Shown here one piece after another: positions 6,679-13,758 of a stretch of 23,676 nt of DNA. Below the pieces are notes generated by a model that was given only the letters and a program-made list of their open reading frames with translations, did no database searches and had not been told where the DNA came from. Position numbers and translations under genes: made by a program. This DNA comes from Planctomycetaceae bacterium (GTDB taxonomy: Bacteria; Planctomycetota; Planctomycetia; Pirellulales; UBA1268), in contig CANGIH010000002.1 in NCBI GenBank assembly GCA_947453875.1, forward strand, positions 1-23,676, written 5' to 3'. Each line of letters begins with the position of its first letter. Positions within the stretch are counted from its first letter, which is position 1.

Positions 6679-8379
6679 ATGGCTCCCTCTTCACACCGCC
6701 TGCCGCTGCTTGCGCTCCTGGCGCTTGGGTGCCTGACATCGACGGGTTGTGGGGGGCGAGGCGGCGGCAGCGCTGACAGCGCCACGAAGTCGCCGTGGTT
6801 TGTCGAGAAGGGGGCGGAATCGGGGATCGAGTTCGTCAACGACCCCGGCCCCGCGGGCTCCTACTTCATGCCCCAGAGCATGGGCAACGGAGCGGCACTC
6901 GTCGACTTCGATCAGGATGGTCGCCTCGACCTCTACCTCCTCAACGGCGCCGGACCGGCATCGGCCTCAGTCAACCGGCTCTATCACCAGGAACCGGACG
7001 GACGCTTCCGCGACGTCTCGGCCGGATCGGGGGTCGATATCGCCGGCTTCGGCTCGGGGGTGGCCGTCGGCGACGTCACCAACGACGGCCTGCCCGATCT
7101 GTTCGTCAGCGAATACGGCGGGATGCGTCTGTTCGTCAACGACGGCGGAGGCCGTTTTCACGACGCCACCGCTTCGAGTGGTCTCGGCGGACGGGGGTGG
7201 GGGAGCTCGTCGAGCTTCTTCGACTACGACCGTGACGGCTGGCTCGATCTGGTCGTCGTCAATTACGTCTCCTTGAATCCCGCCTCCACCTGCTACGCGC
7301 AGGACGGCACGCGCGACTTCTGCGCGCCGGCTGAATTCCCCTCCATCGCCGCGTCGCTCTACCGCAACAGCGGCGCCGGCGGCGAGCCACACTTCGAGGA
7401 TGTCTCGCTCAGCAGCGGACTGGCCGCGGTGCCCGGTGCCGGTCTGGGGGTGCTCTGCGCCGACTTCGACGGCGACGGCTGGGATGACATTTTCGTCGCC
7501 AACGACCAACAGCCCAATCGACTGTGGATCAACCGTCACGACGGCACGTTTGCCGACGAGGCGGTGGTCCGCGGCGTGGCGTTGAACGTGATCGGAGCCA
7601 CCGCGGCCAACATGGGAGTGGCATGGGGGGACGTCGACGGCGACGGACTCCCCGACCTGTTCGTGACCCACCTCGAGATGGAGACGCACACGCTCTGGAA
7701 GCAGGGGCCGCGGGGATCGTTCCTCGACCAGAGCGCCGCGGCGGGGCTGGTCGGGGCCGAGCGTTCGACCGGTTTCGGGACGGTGCTGGCCGACTTCGAT
7801 CTCGACGGCGATCTCGACCTCGCCTGGGTCAATGGTCGTGTCTTCGCCGGCCCGCCGGCTACCGCAGGATCGGTGCCCCCATTCTGGCTTCGCTACGCCC
7901 AGCCCAACGCCCTGATGGAGAATGACGGCAGCGGGAGGTTCGCGGCGATCTCCGTGGCCAACCCCGCCTTCTGCGGCACGGCCAACGTCGCCCGGCCGTT
8001 GTGCTCGGGCGACATCGACAACGACGGCGATGTCGATCTCGTCGCCGCCACCACCGGCGGGAGGATCCTCCTCCTCGACAATGTCGCCCCTCGCCGCGGC
8101 CACTGGATCACGGTTCGCGCCGTCGATCCGGCGTTGAAACGCGATGCCATCGGCGCCGTCGTGACCCTCTCCGCCGGAGGTCGCACCTGGCAGCGGCAGG
8201 TGCAGCCCAGTTCGAGTTACCTCACCAGCCACGATCCGCGCGTCCACTTCGGCCTGGGGAATGCCGACGGCGTCGATTTTCTCGATGTCGCCTGGCCTGA
8301 CGGCGTCGCCGAACGCTTCCCCGGTGGAGCCGTCGACCGGGTGGTCGAACTGCGACGTGGGGAGGGGCTCGCACCATGA
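6679..8379 (+). CDS. CRTAC1-family lipoprotein: seven FG-GAP/VCBS repeats plus ASPIC/UnbV domain
   Basis: 566 residues. ATG 6679 starts MAPSSHRLPLLALLALGC, a lipoprotein-type signal; the lipidated Cys is probably the one in LTSTGCGG, although that lipobox is atypical, or the earlier one in ALGC. The frame is open upstream to 6118 but overlaps the previous gene there. Seven DxDxDGxxD-type calcium loops start near residues 76, 132, 182, 262, 318, 372 and 445 (for example DFDQDGRLD, DFDGDGWDD, DIDNDGDVD), as expected for a seven-bladed integrin-like propeller. The C-terminal ASPIC/UnbV domain (about 475-560) includes RDAIGAVV, SSYLTSHDPRVHFGLG and WPDG. A cysteine pair lies in STCYAQDGTRDFC. It should sit at the periplasmic or outer surface and bind calcium; the ligand is unknown. 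CRTAC1 proteins often neighbour TPR proteins, as here: the next gene starts 13 bp after the stop. Confidence 0.92.
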   Translation: MAPSSHRLPLLALLALGCLTSTGCGGRGGGSADSATKSPWFVEKGAESGIEFVNDPGPAGSYFMPQSMGNGAALVDFDQDGRLDLYLLNGAGPASASVNRLYHQEPDGRFRDVSAGSGVDIAGFGSGVAVGDVTNDGLPDLFVSEYGGMRLFVNDGGGRFHDATASSGLGGRGWGSSSSFFDYDRDGWLDLVVVNYVSLNPASTCYAQDGTRDFCAPAEFPSIAASLYRNSGAGGEPHFEDVSLSSGLAAVPGAGLGVLCADFDGDGWDDIFVANDQQPNRLWINRHDGTFADEAVVRGVALNVIGATAANMGVAWGDVDGDGLPDLFVTHLEMETHTLWKQGPRGSFLDQSAAAGLVGAERSTGFGTVLADFDLDGDLDLAWVNGRVFAGPPATAGSVPPFWLRYAQPNALMENDGSGRFAAISVANPAFCGTANVARPLCSGDIDNDGDVDLVAATTGGRILLLDNVAPRRGHWITVRAVDPALKRDAIGAVVTLSAGGRTWQRQVQPSSSYLTSHDPRVHFGLGNADGVDFLDVAWPDGVAERFPGGAVDRVVELRRGEGLAP

Positions 8380-8380
8380 C

Positions 8381-8386
8381 AGGAGG
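8381..8386 (+). promoter_or_regulatory. Strong Shine-Dalgarno of the TPR gene
   Basis: AGGAGG lies directly after the preceding TGA (8377-8379) and 6 nt before ATG 8393. It fixes the start of the TPR gene well inside a longer open frame. Confidence 0.85.
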
Positions 8387-8392
8387 CGCGCC

Positions 8393-9733
8393 ATGAGCCG
8401 ACAGCGGCACCGCTCCCGTCCGAAGACGGCTTCACCCCCCGCCCCCGGCTTGGAGAGGGAATCTTCGCCGTGCTCCGCCGGCGGCGGACCGGCGGCCACC
8501 ATCCAGGCGTGGCCCTGGTGGGTGCAACTGGCCGGGTGCGGAATGCTCGTCGCCGTCGGAGTCATGGCCTGGCACTGGGGCACCGATCCGGGCATCCCCA
8601 GCCCCGATCTAAAGGCCGCCGATCCGCTCGTGGTGCTGGCGATCGACGATGCCCAGGTGCGGGTGCGGCAGGCCCCCCGCTCGGCCGAGGCCTGGGGGGA
8701 TCTCGGCCTGGTCCTCTACGCACAGTCCTATGGCGAGGAAGCGGTGGAGTGCTTCCGCCGGGCGACCGCCCTCGATGACCGCAGCTGGCGCTGGCCTTTC
8801 TTCGCCGCGGCGGCCAGGTCGCATACCGCCCCCAGGCAGGCCGCCGAGCTGATGGAGGAGGCGATCCGCCGCGATTCCACCGCGGTCTGGCCGCGGTTGC
8901 TGCGGGCGGAGTGGCTCGTCTCGCTGGGACGGGCCGACGAGGCCCGTGCCGACTACGACGCGCTCCTTGCGACCTCTCCAGACCACGCCCGCGCCCGCAT
9001 GGGGCTGGCCCGGCTCCTCCTTGCCGAGGGGCGGGCCGACGAGGCGGTCGCGGCGATCGGCAAGGCGATCGACCACCCATCCACCCGTCGGGCGGCCCAC
9101 CAGCTCGCCGCGCAGATCGCCACGCGCCAAGGCGACCGGGCCGAAGCCGGCCGGTGTGTCGAACAGGCCGACGCCCTGCCGGCCGACGCCCCCTGGCCGG
9201 AAGATCCGCTGGCGGCCGAACTGCCCCTGCGGCGGGTGGGGAAGCGGAGCCGCATCAAGCTCGTGTCGCAGATGGAACAGGCCGGTGCGCTCGACGAGGC
9301 CGATGCCCTCACCCGCCGGGTGGAGCGGGAGCATCCGGAGATCTATCTGTTCGTCGAGGGCCGAATGCAGCTGGCCAAAGGAGACTTCGTCGCCGCCGAG
9401 AAGGCCTTCCGACGCGCGGTGGAATTCGATCCTCGCGCGGTGGAGGTACACTTCCAACTCGGTCGATCGATCGCTCTCCAAGGGCGGCTTGCCGAGGCTG
9501 CCGAGGCCTACCGGAGATTGCTCTCGATCGAGCCGGCATACGGCCCCGGCTGGCTCGAATTGGGCCTTTGCCTGCTCGACTCCGATCGGGCAGCCGCCGT
9601 GGCTGCGCTCGAGTCGGCCGTGGCCTACATGCCTGGCTCGGACGAGGCCCGACAGACGCTCGCCCGCGCCCGGGCGGGCATGGGCCGACCGGCTGAAGAC
9701 CCGCCCGACGAACGGGAACCCCCGAAACAGTGA
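8393..9733 (+). CDS. Membrane-anchored tetratricopeptide repeat protein
   Basis: 446 residues. The start at ATG 8393 is set by the AGGAGG 6 nt upstream. A basic, Pro/Ser-rich cytoplasmic tail (1-40) precedes one transmembrane helix (about 42-62, from WWVQLAGCGMLVAVGVMAW), so the rest is probably periplasmic. TPR-type helical pairs begin near residue 98 (AWGDLGLVLYAQSYGEEAVECF), continue through ARARMGLARLLLAEGRADEAV and recur at about 317-425 (EGRMQLAKGDFVAAEKAFRRA; FQLGRSIALQGRLAEAAEAY). TPRs act as protein-binding scaffolds. It lies 13 bp after the CRTAC1 gene and its TGA overlaps the GTG start of the channel gene as GTGA, so translation of the two is probably coupled. I infer it may bridge the CRTAC1 propeller and the channel, but no sequence feature proves contact. 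Confidence 0.88.
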   Translation: MSRQRHRSRPKTASPPAPGLERESSPCSAGGGPAATIQAWPWWVQLAGCGMLVAVGVMAWHWGTDPGIPSPDLKAADPLVVLAIDDAQVRVRQAPRSAEAWGDLGLVLYAQSYGEEAVECFRRATALDDRSWRWPFFAAAARSHTAPRQAAELMEEAIRRDSTAVWPRLLRAEWLVSLGRADEARADYDALLATSPDHARARMGLARLLLAEGRADEAVAAIGKAIDHPSTRRAAHQLAAQIATRQGDRAEAGRCVEQADALPADAPWPEDPLAAELPLRRVGKRSRIKLVSQMEQAGALDEADALTRRVEREHPEIYLFVEGRMQLAKGDFVAAEKAFRRAVEFDPRAVEVHFQLGRSIALQGRLAEAAEAYRRLLSIEPAYGPGWLELGLCLLDSDRAAAVAALESAVAYMPGSDEARQTLARARAGMGRPAEDPPDEREPPKQ

Positions 9734-10875
9734 CCCCCGCCACACGCCCGACCACGCAGCGATCCCCCATCAGGTTCCAACCGGGCTGGCTCACAGCCTG
9801 GGTGGGGCTGCTTGTGATCCTGTTCCTCGTGCCGACGCTCCTCCTTGCGTGGGCGCAGCGGGAATCGCGGCGATTGGAAAAGCAGTCATGGGAGGCGACG
9901 CTCGATCCATCGACGCCAGATCCGGGGTTTGATCAAGCGGCGAATGTGTCCACCGACAACGCGCGACTGGTGAAGATCGGCTTCTACCTGGAGACGATGG
10001 AAGGGCTTTCCCTCCACGACAGTCGCTGGAAGGGGGTGCTCGATGTCTGGTGCCGATGGCAGGATGACCCTGATGCGCCGGGAGGCGCCGATTTCGATCC
10101 CTTCGCGCACCTCATCGCCGTGAACGGGACGATCACCGACCGCAAGATTCTCCACGAGCTCCACGAGTCGGGGGAGCATTTCGTCCTCCAGCGGATCACG
10201 GTCGAGTACACCAAGACCTTCCGCATCGTGAACTTCCCCCTCGACCGGCACCTCCTCATGGCGTCGTTCGAGAATTCCGACCACCCCCGCGAAGATCTCC
10301 TCTTCGTGGCCGACCAGGCGGCAAGCGCCGTGAGCCGGCGCGTGGCGATGACCGGCTACCAGATCGTCCGCTTCAACGCCGTGGAGAATCCCCACAGCTA
10401 CCAGACCAGCCGCGGCCTCCCCGGTGTCGCCCCCACCGAACGGGGCACATTCTCACAGCCACGGTTCGCGATCATCATCAATCGAGCCGGCTGGGGTCTG
10501 TTCTTCAAGATGTTCCAGGCCCTGTTCGTGGCGGTGTCGGTCGCCCTGCTGGCCTGTTTCATCAAGCCGATCCATGTCGACCCCCGTTTCGGCCTCGGGG
10601 TGGGGGCCCTCTTCGCCGCGGTGGCCAATTCCTACCTCGCCGGTTCCTACGTCCCCGACACGAGCGAATTCTCCCTGGCCGATGTGGTCAACCTGCTCGG
10701 GATCGGCACGATCCTCCTGACGCTGACGCAGTCGACGATCTCGCTTTGGGTCTACGAATCGCTGGGAAACCGCCCCCTGTCACGACGCCTCGACCGGGTC
10801 TCTTTCTGGACGATCCTCAGCGGATTCGTCGGCTCGATGGCCCTCATCCTGGCCGGGGCCGTCAGCCACGCCTGA
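9730..10875 (+). CDS. Prokaryotic pentameric ligand-gated ion channel (Cys-loop receptor superfamily) homologue
   Basis: 381 residues from GTG 9730, which overlaps the TPR stop (GTGA). A hydrophobic signal or anchor (about 20-41) leads to a periplasmic beta-rich domain (about 75-250). Residues 82-110 (KIGFYLETMEGLSLHDSRWKG then VLDVWCRW) match the first strands of pLGIC ligand-binding domains, and VNFPLDRH (167-174) is the FPxD loop; the two loop cysteines are absent, as in other prokaryotic members. Four helices follow: M1 about 257-278, M2 about 285-305 (FGLGVGALFAAVANSYLAG), M3 about 316-341, M4 about 358-379. The M2-M3 link YVPDTSEFSL resembles the Pro-containing link of GLIC and relatives. 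Ligand and ion selectivity cannot be told. The extra N-terminal helix could be a cleaved signal or a fifth segment. An alternative is a pLGIC-like sensor without conduction. Confidence 0.75.
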   Translation: MTPATRPTTQRSPIRFQPGWLTAWVGLLVILFLVPTLLLAWAQRESRRLEKQSWEATLDPSTPDPGFDQAANVSTDNARLVKIGFYLETMEGLSLHDSRWKGVLDVWCRWQDDPDAPGGADFDPFAHLIAVNGTITDRKILHELHESGEHFVLQRITVEYTKTFRIVNFPLDRHLLMASFENSDHPREDLLFVADQAASAVSRRVAMTGYQIVRFNAVENPHSYQTSRGLPGVAPTERGTFSQPRFAIIINRAGWGLFFKMFQALFVAVSVALLACFIKPIHVDPRFGLGVGALFAAVANSYLAGSYVPDTSEFSLADVVNLLGIGTILLTLTQSTISLWVYESLGNRPLSRRLDRVSFWTILSGFVGSMALILAGAVSHA

Positions 10876-10885
10876 AGGCACAACA

Positions 10886-10921
10886 CGCCCCCTCCCGTCG
10901 GGCAGACAGCGGGAGGCGGCG
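10886..10921. terminator. Hairpin between convergent genes, probable bidirectional terminator
   Basis: CGCCCCCTCCCG (10886-10897) and CGGGAGGCGGCG (10910-10921) form a 12-bp stem with one mismatch and a 12-nt loop, 10 bp after the channel gene and 3 bp after the end of the minus-strand small ORF. There is no T-run, so termination would rely on the strong GC stem. Confidence 0.5.
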
Positions 10922-10924
10922 CCC

Positions 10925-11095
10925 TCAGCGAACCTGCGGGGCGCGCGGCGGCGGCCGCCGCTCGAGCGGAATGAGGACGGTGGCGTCGATGTCGTCCTCG
11001 AAGGGATCGAAATCACCGTCGAACGGTCCGAAAACCCGTGGGCCCTGATTGCTCGGATGCATGATCTGCGGCGGGGGTGAGAGGGTCGGTGCCAT
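10925..11095 (-). CDS. Possible small convergent gene, 56 residues, unknown
   Basis: A minus-strand frame from ATG 11095 to TGA at 10925 encodes a 56-residue peptide. Its C-terminal half has an acidic aromatic core (GPFDGDFDPFEDDIDATVLI) and an Arg/Pro-rich end (PLERRPPPRAPQVR). Third codon positions in this half are almost all G or C, like the real genes around it, and it meets the channel gene at a hairpin, as a true convergent gene would. The N-terminal end is uncertain: a second in-frame ATG near 11060 is possible, and the frame is open further upstream to 11365 without convincing codon bias. No Shine-Dalgarno or known domain is visible. Confidence 0.35.
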   Translation of the reverse strand: MAPTLSPPPQIMHPSNQGPRVFGPFDGDFDPFEDDIDATVLIPLERRPPPRAPQVR

Positions 11096-11196
11096 TCCAT
11101 CGAACCCAGGGGACGGCCCGGAATCAAATCTCGATTGGCGCGGCCGCAGGACCCTGTTTTTCCCCCTCCCCCCGAGCACCTCACCTGCGGCACATA

Positions 11197-11212
11197 CCCC
11201 TCTTTCGAGGGG
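11197..11212 (+). other. GC stem-loop upstream of dapL
   Basis: CCCCTC (11197-11202) and GAGGGG (11207-11212) pair around a TTTC loop and are followed by GTTTC. It lies in the otherwise gene-free stretch 11096-11385. It may be a weak terminator on either strand or a leader element; little else is visible in this stretch apart from a -10-like box. Confidence 0.3.
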
Positions 11213-11293
11213 GTTTCGGTGCCGGCATGCAAAGGCCCCGATCGGGCTGCGGCGGTGTCGAAGGGGGCAGGATCGCGCTGGGCGACGATCCCC

Positions 11294-11299
11294 TATACT
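11294..11299 (+). promoter_or_regulatory. Candidate -10 box for dapL
   Basis: TATACT in a GC-rich stretch, 86 nt before the dapL ATG, matches the -10 consensus at 5 of 6 positions. No recognisable -35 box is found 16-18 bp upstream, so the assignment is weak. Confidence 0.3.
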
Positions 11300-11385
11300 C
11301 GTTTCCGCCCGGCACCGGCCCCGCCCGGCACGGCGTCGGTGCGGGGATGGTTGCCCTTCCTTCACAAGCCCCCAATCACCGCTCC

Positions 11386-12642
11386 ATGGCCAACACCACT
11401 GCCACCCCGACTGCCCAGGATCCCTGGTTCCAGGACCGCTTCGCCGCCCGCATCGGCGGTGCCCAGTACGGCAAGGGCAACGAGATCTACAAGTTCGAAC
11501 TCATCAAGCGAGCCAAGCGGAAGGCCCTCGCCGAACATCCGGAGCGGCGGATGCTCGACTTCGGGATCGGCGAGAACGACGAGATGGCCCCCGAGGTCGT
11601 CCGCGCCGTGATGCGGAAGGAGATCGACCGCCCCGAGAACCGGGGCTACGCCGACAACGGCATCGCCCAATTCAAGGAGGCTGCCGCCGCCTTCATGCAG
11701 CGGGAGTTCGGCGTCGCCCTCGACCCGGTCACCGAGGTCAATCACTGCATCGGCTCGAAAACGGCCCTGTCAATGATTCCCGCGGCCTTCATCGACCCCG
11801 GCGACGTCACCCTCATGACCGTCCCCGGCTATCCCGTCGCCGGCACCGCCACCCGCTGGTACGGCGGCACCGTCCACCGCCTGCCGCTGGTCGCCGAGAA
11901 CGACTTCTACCCGGACCTCGACGGGATCCCAGCCGACGTTCTCGCCCGCACGAAGCTCCTCGTCCTCTGCTACCCCAACAGCCCGACGGGGAAATCGGCG
12001 ACCCGCGATTTCTATGCCCGCGTCATCGAGTGGGCCCACAAGCATCGGGTGATCGTCGTCCAGGACGCGGCCCACATCATGCTGTCCTACGACGAAGAGC
12101 CGCTGTCGTTTCTGTCGGTCGACGGCGCGAAGGAAGTGGGCGTCGAGGTCCACTCGATGTCGAAGGGCTTCCACATGATCGGCTGGCGGCTCGGCTGGGT
12201 GTGCGGCCACGAGCGGATCGTCCGCGCCTTCGCCGACGTGAAGGACAACTGCGATTCCGGACAGTTCATGGCGATCCAGAAGGCGGCTGCCGCGGCGCTT
12301 GCCGACCCGTCGATCCCGCGGAAGGTCCGTGAGAAATACCATCGTCGTCTGGAGAAGCTCGTCAGCGTCCTCCGCACGGTGGGCTTCGATTGCGAGGTGC
12401 CGGGCGGCACCTACTTCCTCTACACCAAGTCGCCGAAGGGGGCGGGCGACCGGACGTTCACCAACGCCCAGGAAGCCAGCCAGTTCCTCATCCACGAACT
12501 GTCGATGTCGACCGTGCCGTGGGACGATTGCGGCGCCTACCTGCGCTTCAGCGTCACCTATGAAGCAGCCGACGAGGAGACCGAGGACGACCTCATGGCC
12601 GAGACGCACGCCCGCCTCACCCGGGCCCGCTTGAAGTTCTAG
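11386..12642 (+). CDS. dapL: LL-diaminopimelate aminotransferase-type enzyme (PLP, class I/II)
   Basis: 418 residues. Fold type I aminotransferase with ENRGYADNG (84-92), GSKTALSMIPAAFIDPGD (123-140), the PLP-contacting PNSPTG (197-202), Asp227 in QDAAH for the pyridine nitrogen, and SMSKGFHMIGWRLG with the Schiff-base Lys260. Overall wording (GGAQYGKGNEIYKFELIKRAK, FGIGENDEMAP, VKDNCDSGQF) matches the DapL2-like branch annotated as LL-diaminopimelate aminotransferase. DapL converts tetrahydrodipicolinate and glutamate to LL-diaminopimelate in one step, feeding lysine and peptidoglycan synthesis in the cytoplasm. ATG 11386 was chosen because it starts a normal-length N-terminus; an in-frame ATG at 11347 would add 13 residues. 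No dap neighbours are present, so it stands alone. Related aminotransferases with other substrates remain possible. Confidence 0.82.
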   Translation: MANTTATPTAQDPWFQDRFAARIGGAQYGKGNEIYKFELIKRAKRKALAEHPERRMLDFGIGENDEMAPEVVRAVMRKEIDRPENRGYADNGIAQFKEAAAAFMQREFGVALDPVTEVNHCIGSKTALSMIPAAFIDPGDVTLMTVPGYPVAGTATRWYGGTVHRLPLVAENDFYPDLDGIPADVLARTKLLVLCYPNSPTGKSATRDFYARVIEWAHKHRVIVVQDAAHIMLSYDEEPLSFLSVDGAKEVGVEVHSMSKGFHMIGWRLGWVCGHERIVRAFADVKDNCDSGQFMAIQKAAAAALADPSIPRKVREKYHRRLEKLVSVLRTVGFDCEVPGGTYFLYTKSPKGAGDRTFTNAQEASQFLIHELSMSTVPWDDCGAYLRFSVTYEAADEETEDDLMAETHARLTRARLKF

Positions 12643-12649
12643 TTGTCGC

Positions 12650-12680
12650 GCCTGCAAGGCCATCCATGGCCCTTGCAGGC
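12650..12680 (+). terminator. Stem-loop after dapL, probable terminator (first of three)
   Basis: GCCTGCAAGG (12650-12659) and CCTTGCAGGC (12671-12680) form a perfect 10-bp stem 8 nt after the dapL stop. It is followed by TTGGGT, a poor T-run. Position suggests termination or 3' end protection. Confidence 0.55.
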
Positions 12681-12684
12681 TTGG

Positions 12685-12722
12685 GTCAGCCCGGGACACG
12701 CCGAGGGTTTCCCGGGGCTGAC
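12685..12722 (+). other. Second stem-loop in the dapL-lipoprotein gap
   Basis: GTCAGCCCGGG (12685-12695) and CCCGGGGCTGAC (12711-12722) pair over 11 bp with a single bulged base and a 15-nt loop, starting 5 nt after the previous hairpin. Confidence 0.5.
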
Positions 12723-12724
12723 GG

Positions 12725-12743
12725 GCATCGCATCCAGCGATGC
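12725..12743 (+). other. Third stem-loop in the dapL-lipoprotein gap
   Basis: GCATCGC (12725-12731) and GCGATGC (12737-12743) form a perfect 7-bp stem with loop ATCCA, 2 nt after the second hairpin and 40 nt before the lipoprotein ATG. Confidence 0.5.
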
Positions 12744-12783
12744 AACAGTTCGCGCCTGCACTTTTCTGCCCACGGAGCTCCCC

Positions 12784-13716
12784 ATGTCTGCCGCCTCGAT
12801 CCGCGTTCTCGTTGCCGTCATCGTCGCGCCGCTCCTCCTCACCGGCTGCGGCACGAAGGCCGCGAAGAAGGGGGGCGGAATGACCGTCCAGCAGCGGCTG
12901 GAGAAGGCCGAGAAGGAGAGCACGCCCGACAAGCAGGCGGCCGGTTACCTGCGGGCCGCGCGGGCCCAACTCGCTTCGGGAGACAAGTCGGGTGCCCGCG
13001 ACTCGGCCCGGACCGCGTTCGACAAACTCAAATCCGGCGGCGACGGCAACGCCTTCGCGCCGCGTCTGATCGACGTGGGGGAATTCCTGGCGGAGATCGG
13101 CGATAAGAAGGCGGCGAAGGATGCCATCCTGCTGGGTGTCGAGTTGTCGGAGGGGGTGGCGGACACCGTGCGCCGCACGAGGATCCTCGCCGACGCCGGA
13201 GCGATCGCCGGCAACAAGGCAGATGGCATCGGCGATACAGCGCTGGCCAAAGACCTCCTCACGCAAGCCACCACCATGGCCGACTCCGTCGAGGAACGGT
13301 TCCGTGCCGAGGCCCTCGCGGCGGTGGCCCTTGGGTGCACACGGGCCGGACAGGCCGAGACCGCCACCGAAATGGTCGGCAGGCTCGAGGAGAGCGCGAA
13401 GGCGCTCGAGGAACCCCGCGCCAAGGCCGAAGCCCTCGCCGCTGCTGCCAGCGTCCGCGCCGAGACAGGGAAGAAGGACGAAGCAAAAGTGCTGTTGGCC
13501 GACGCCGCCACCGCGGCAAAATCGATCGAGCGCGCGGAGGGGCGGGCCTACGCCCTTCTGGCGGTCGCCAATGCAACGGCCGCGTGTGGCGACAAGAAGC
13601 AGGCCCTCGAACTCCTCCAGGATGCCGACAAGGCGGCCAACAAGGTTGCTGATCCGGCGCAGCAAAAGACGGTGATGGACAAGGTGCGGACGGCGATCGC
13701 CACATTCGAGAAATGA
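12784..13716 (+). CDS. Helical-repeat (TPR-like) lipoprotein, unknown function
   Basis: 310 residues. ATG 12784 opens a clean lipoprotein signal with lipobox LTGC (lipidated Cys22); the longer open frame from 12643 crosses three hairpins and lacks such a start. After a Lys/Gly-rich linker, the mature protein is almost entirely helical and Ala-rich. At least three units of about 40 residues share an A-x2-A-x6-G-x3-A pattern: ALAAVALGCTRAGQAETA, ALAAAASVRAETGKKDEA and ALLAVANATAACGDKKQA. Such TPR/Sel1-like solenoids serve as protein scaffolds. It is probably anchored in the periplasm. No enzymatic motif is visible. Its 3' end converges on the photolyase gene 42 bp away. The Ala/Lys bias could also fit coiled-coil bundles. 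Confidence 0.8.
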   Translation: MSAASIRVLVAVIVAPLLLTGCGTKAAKKGGGMTVQQRLEKAEKESTPDKQAAGYLRAARAQLASGDKSGARDSARTAFDKLKSGGDGNAFAPRLIDVGEFLAEIGDKKAAKDAILLGVELSEGVADTVRRTRILADAGAIAGNKADGIGDTALAKDLLTQATTMADSVEERFRAEALAAVALGCTRAGQAETATEMVGRLEESAKALEEPRAKAEALAAAASVRAETGKKDEAKVLLADAATAAKSIERAEGRAYALLAVANATAACGDKKQALELLQDADKAANKVADPAQQKTVMDKVRTAIATFEK

Positions 13717-13758
13717 AATGGTCGCCGCGGGTGATCCCGGCCGGGGCAGGGCTGTCAC

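Noticed and set aside
4784..6739. 651-codon open frame on the minus strand
   Set aside because: Antisense to the Rrf2 and haem protein genes, low complexity, and it crosses the intrinsic terminator at 6541-6565.
11770..13758. 662-codon minus-strand frame
   Set aside because: Antisense to dapL and the lipoprotein gene, both of which have clear motifs; no domain in the antisense product.
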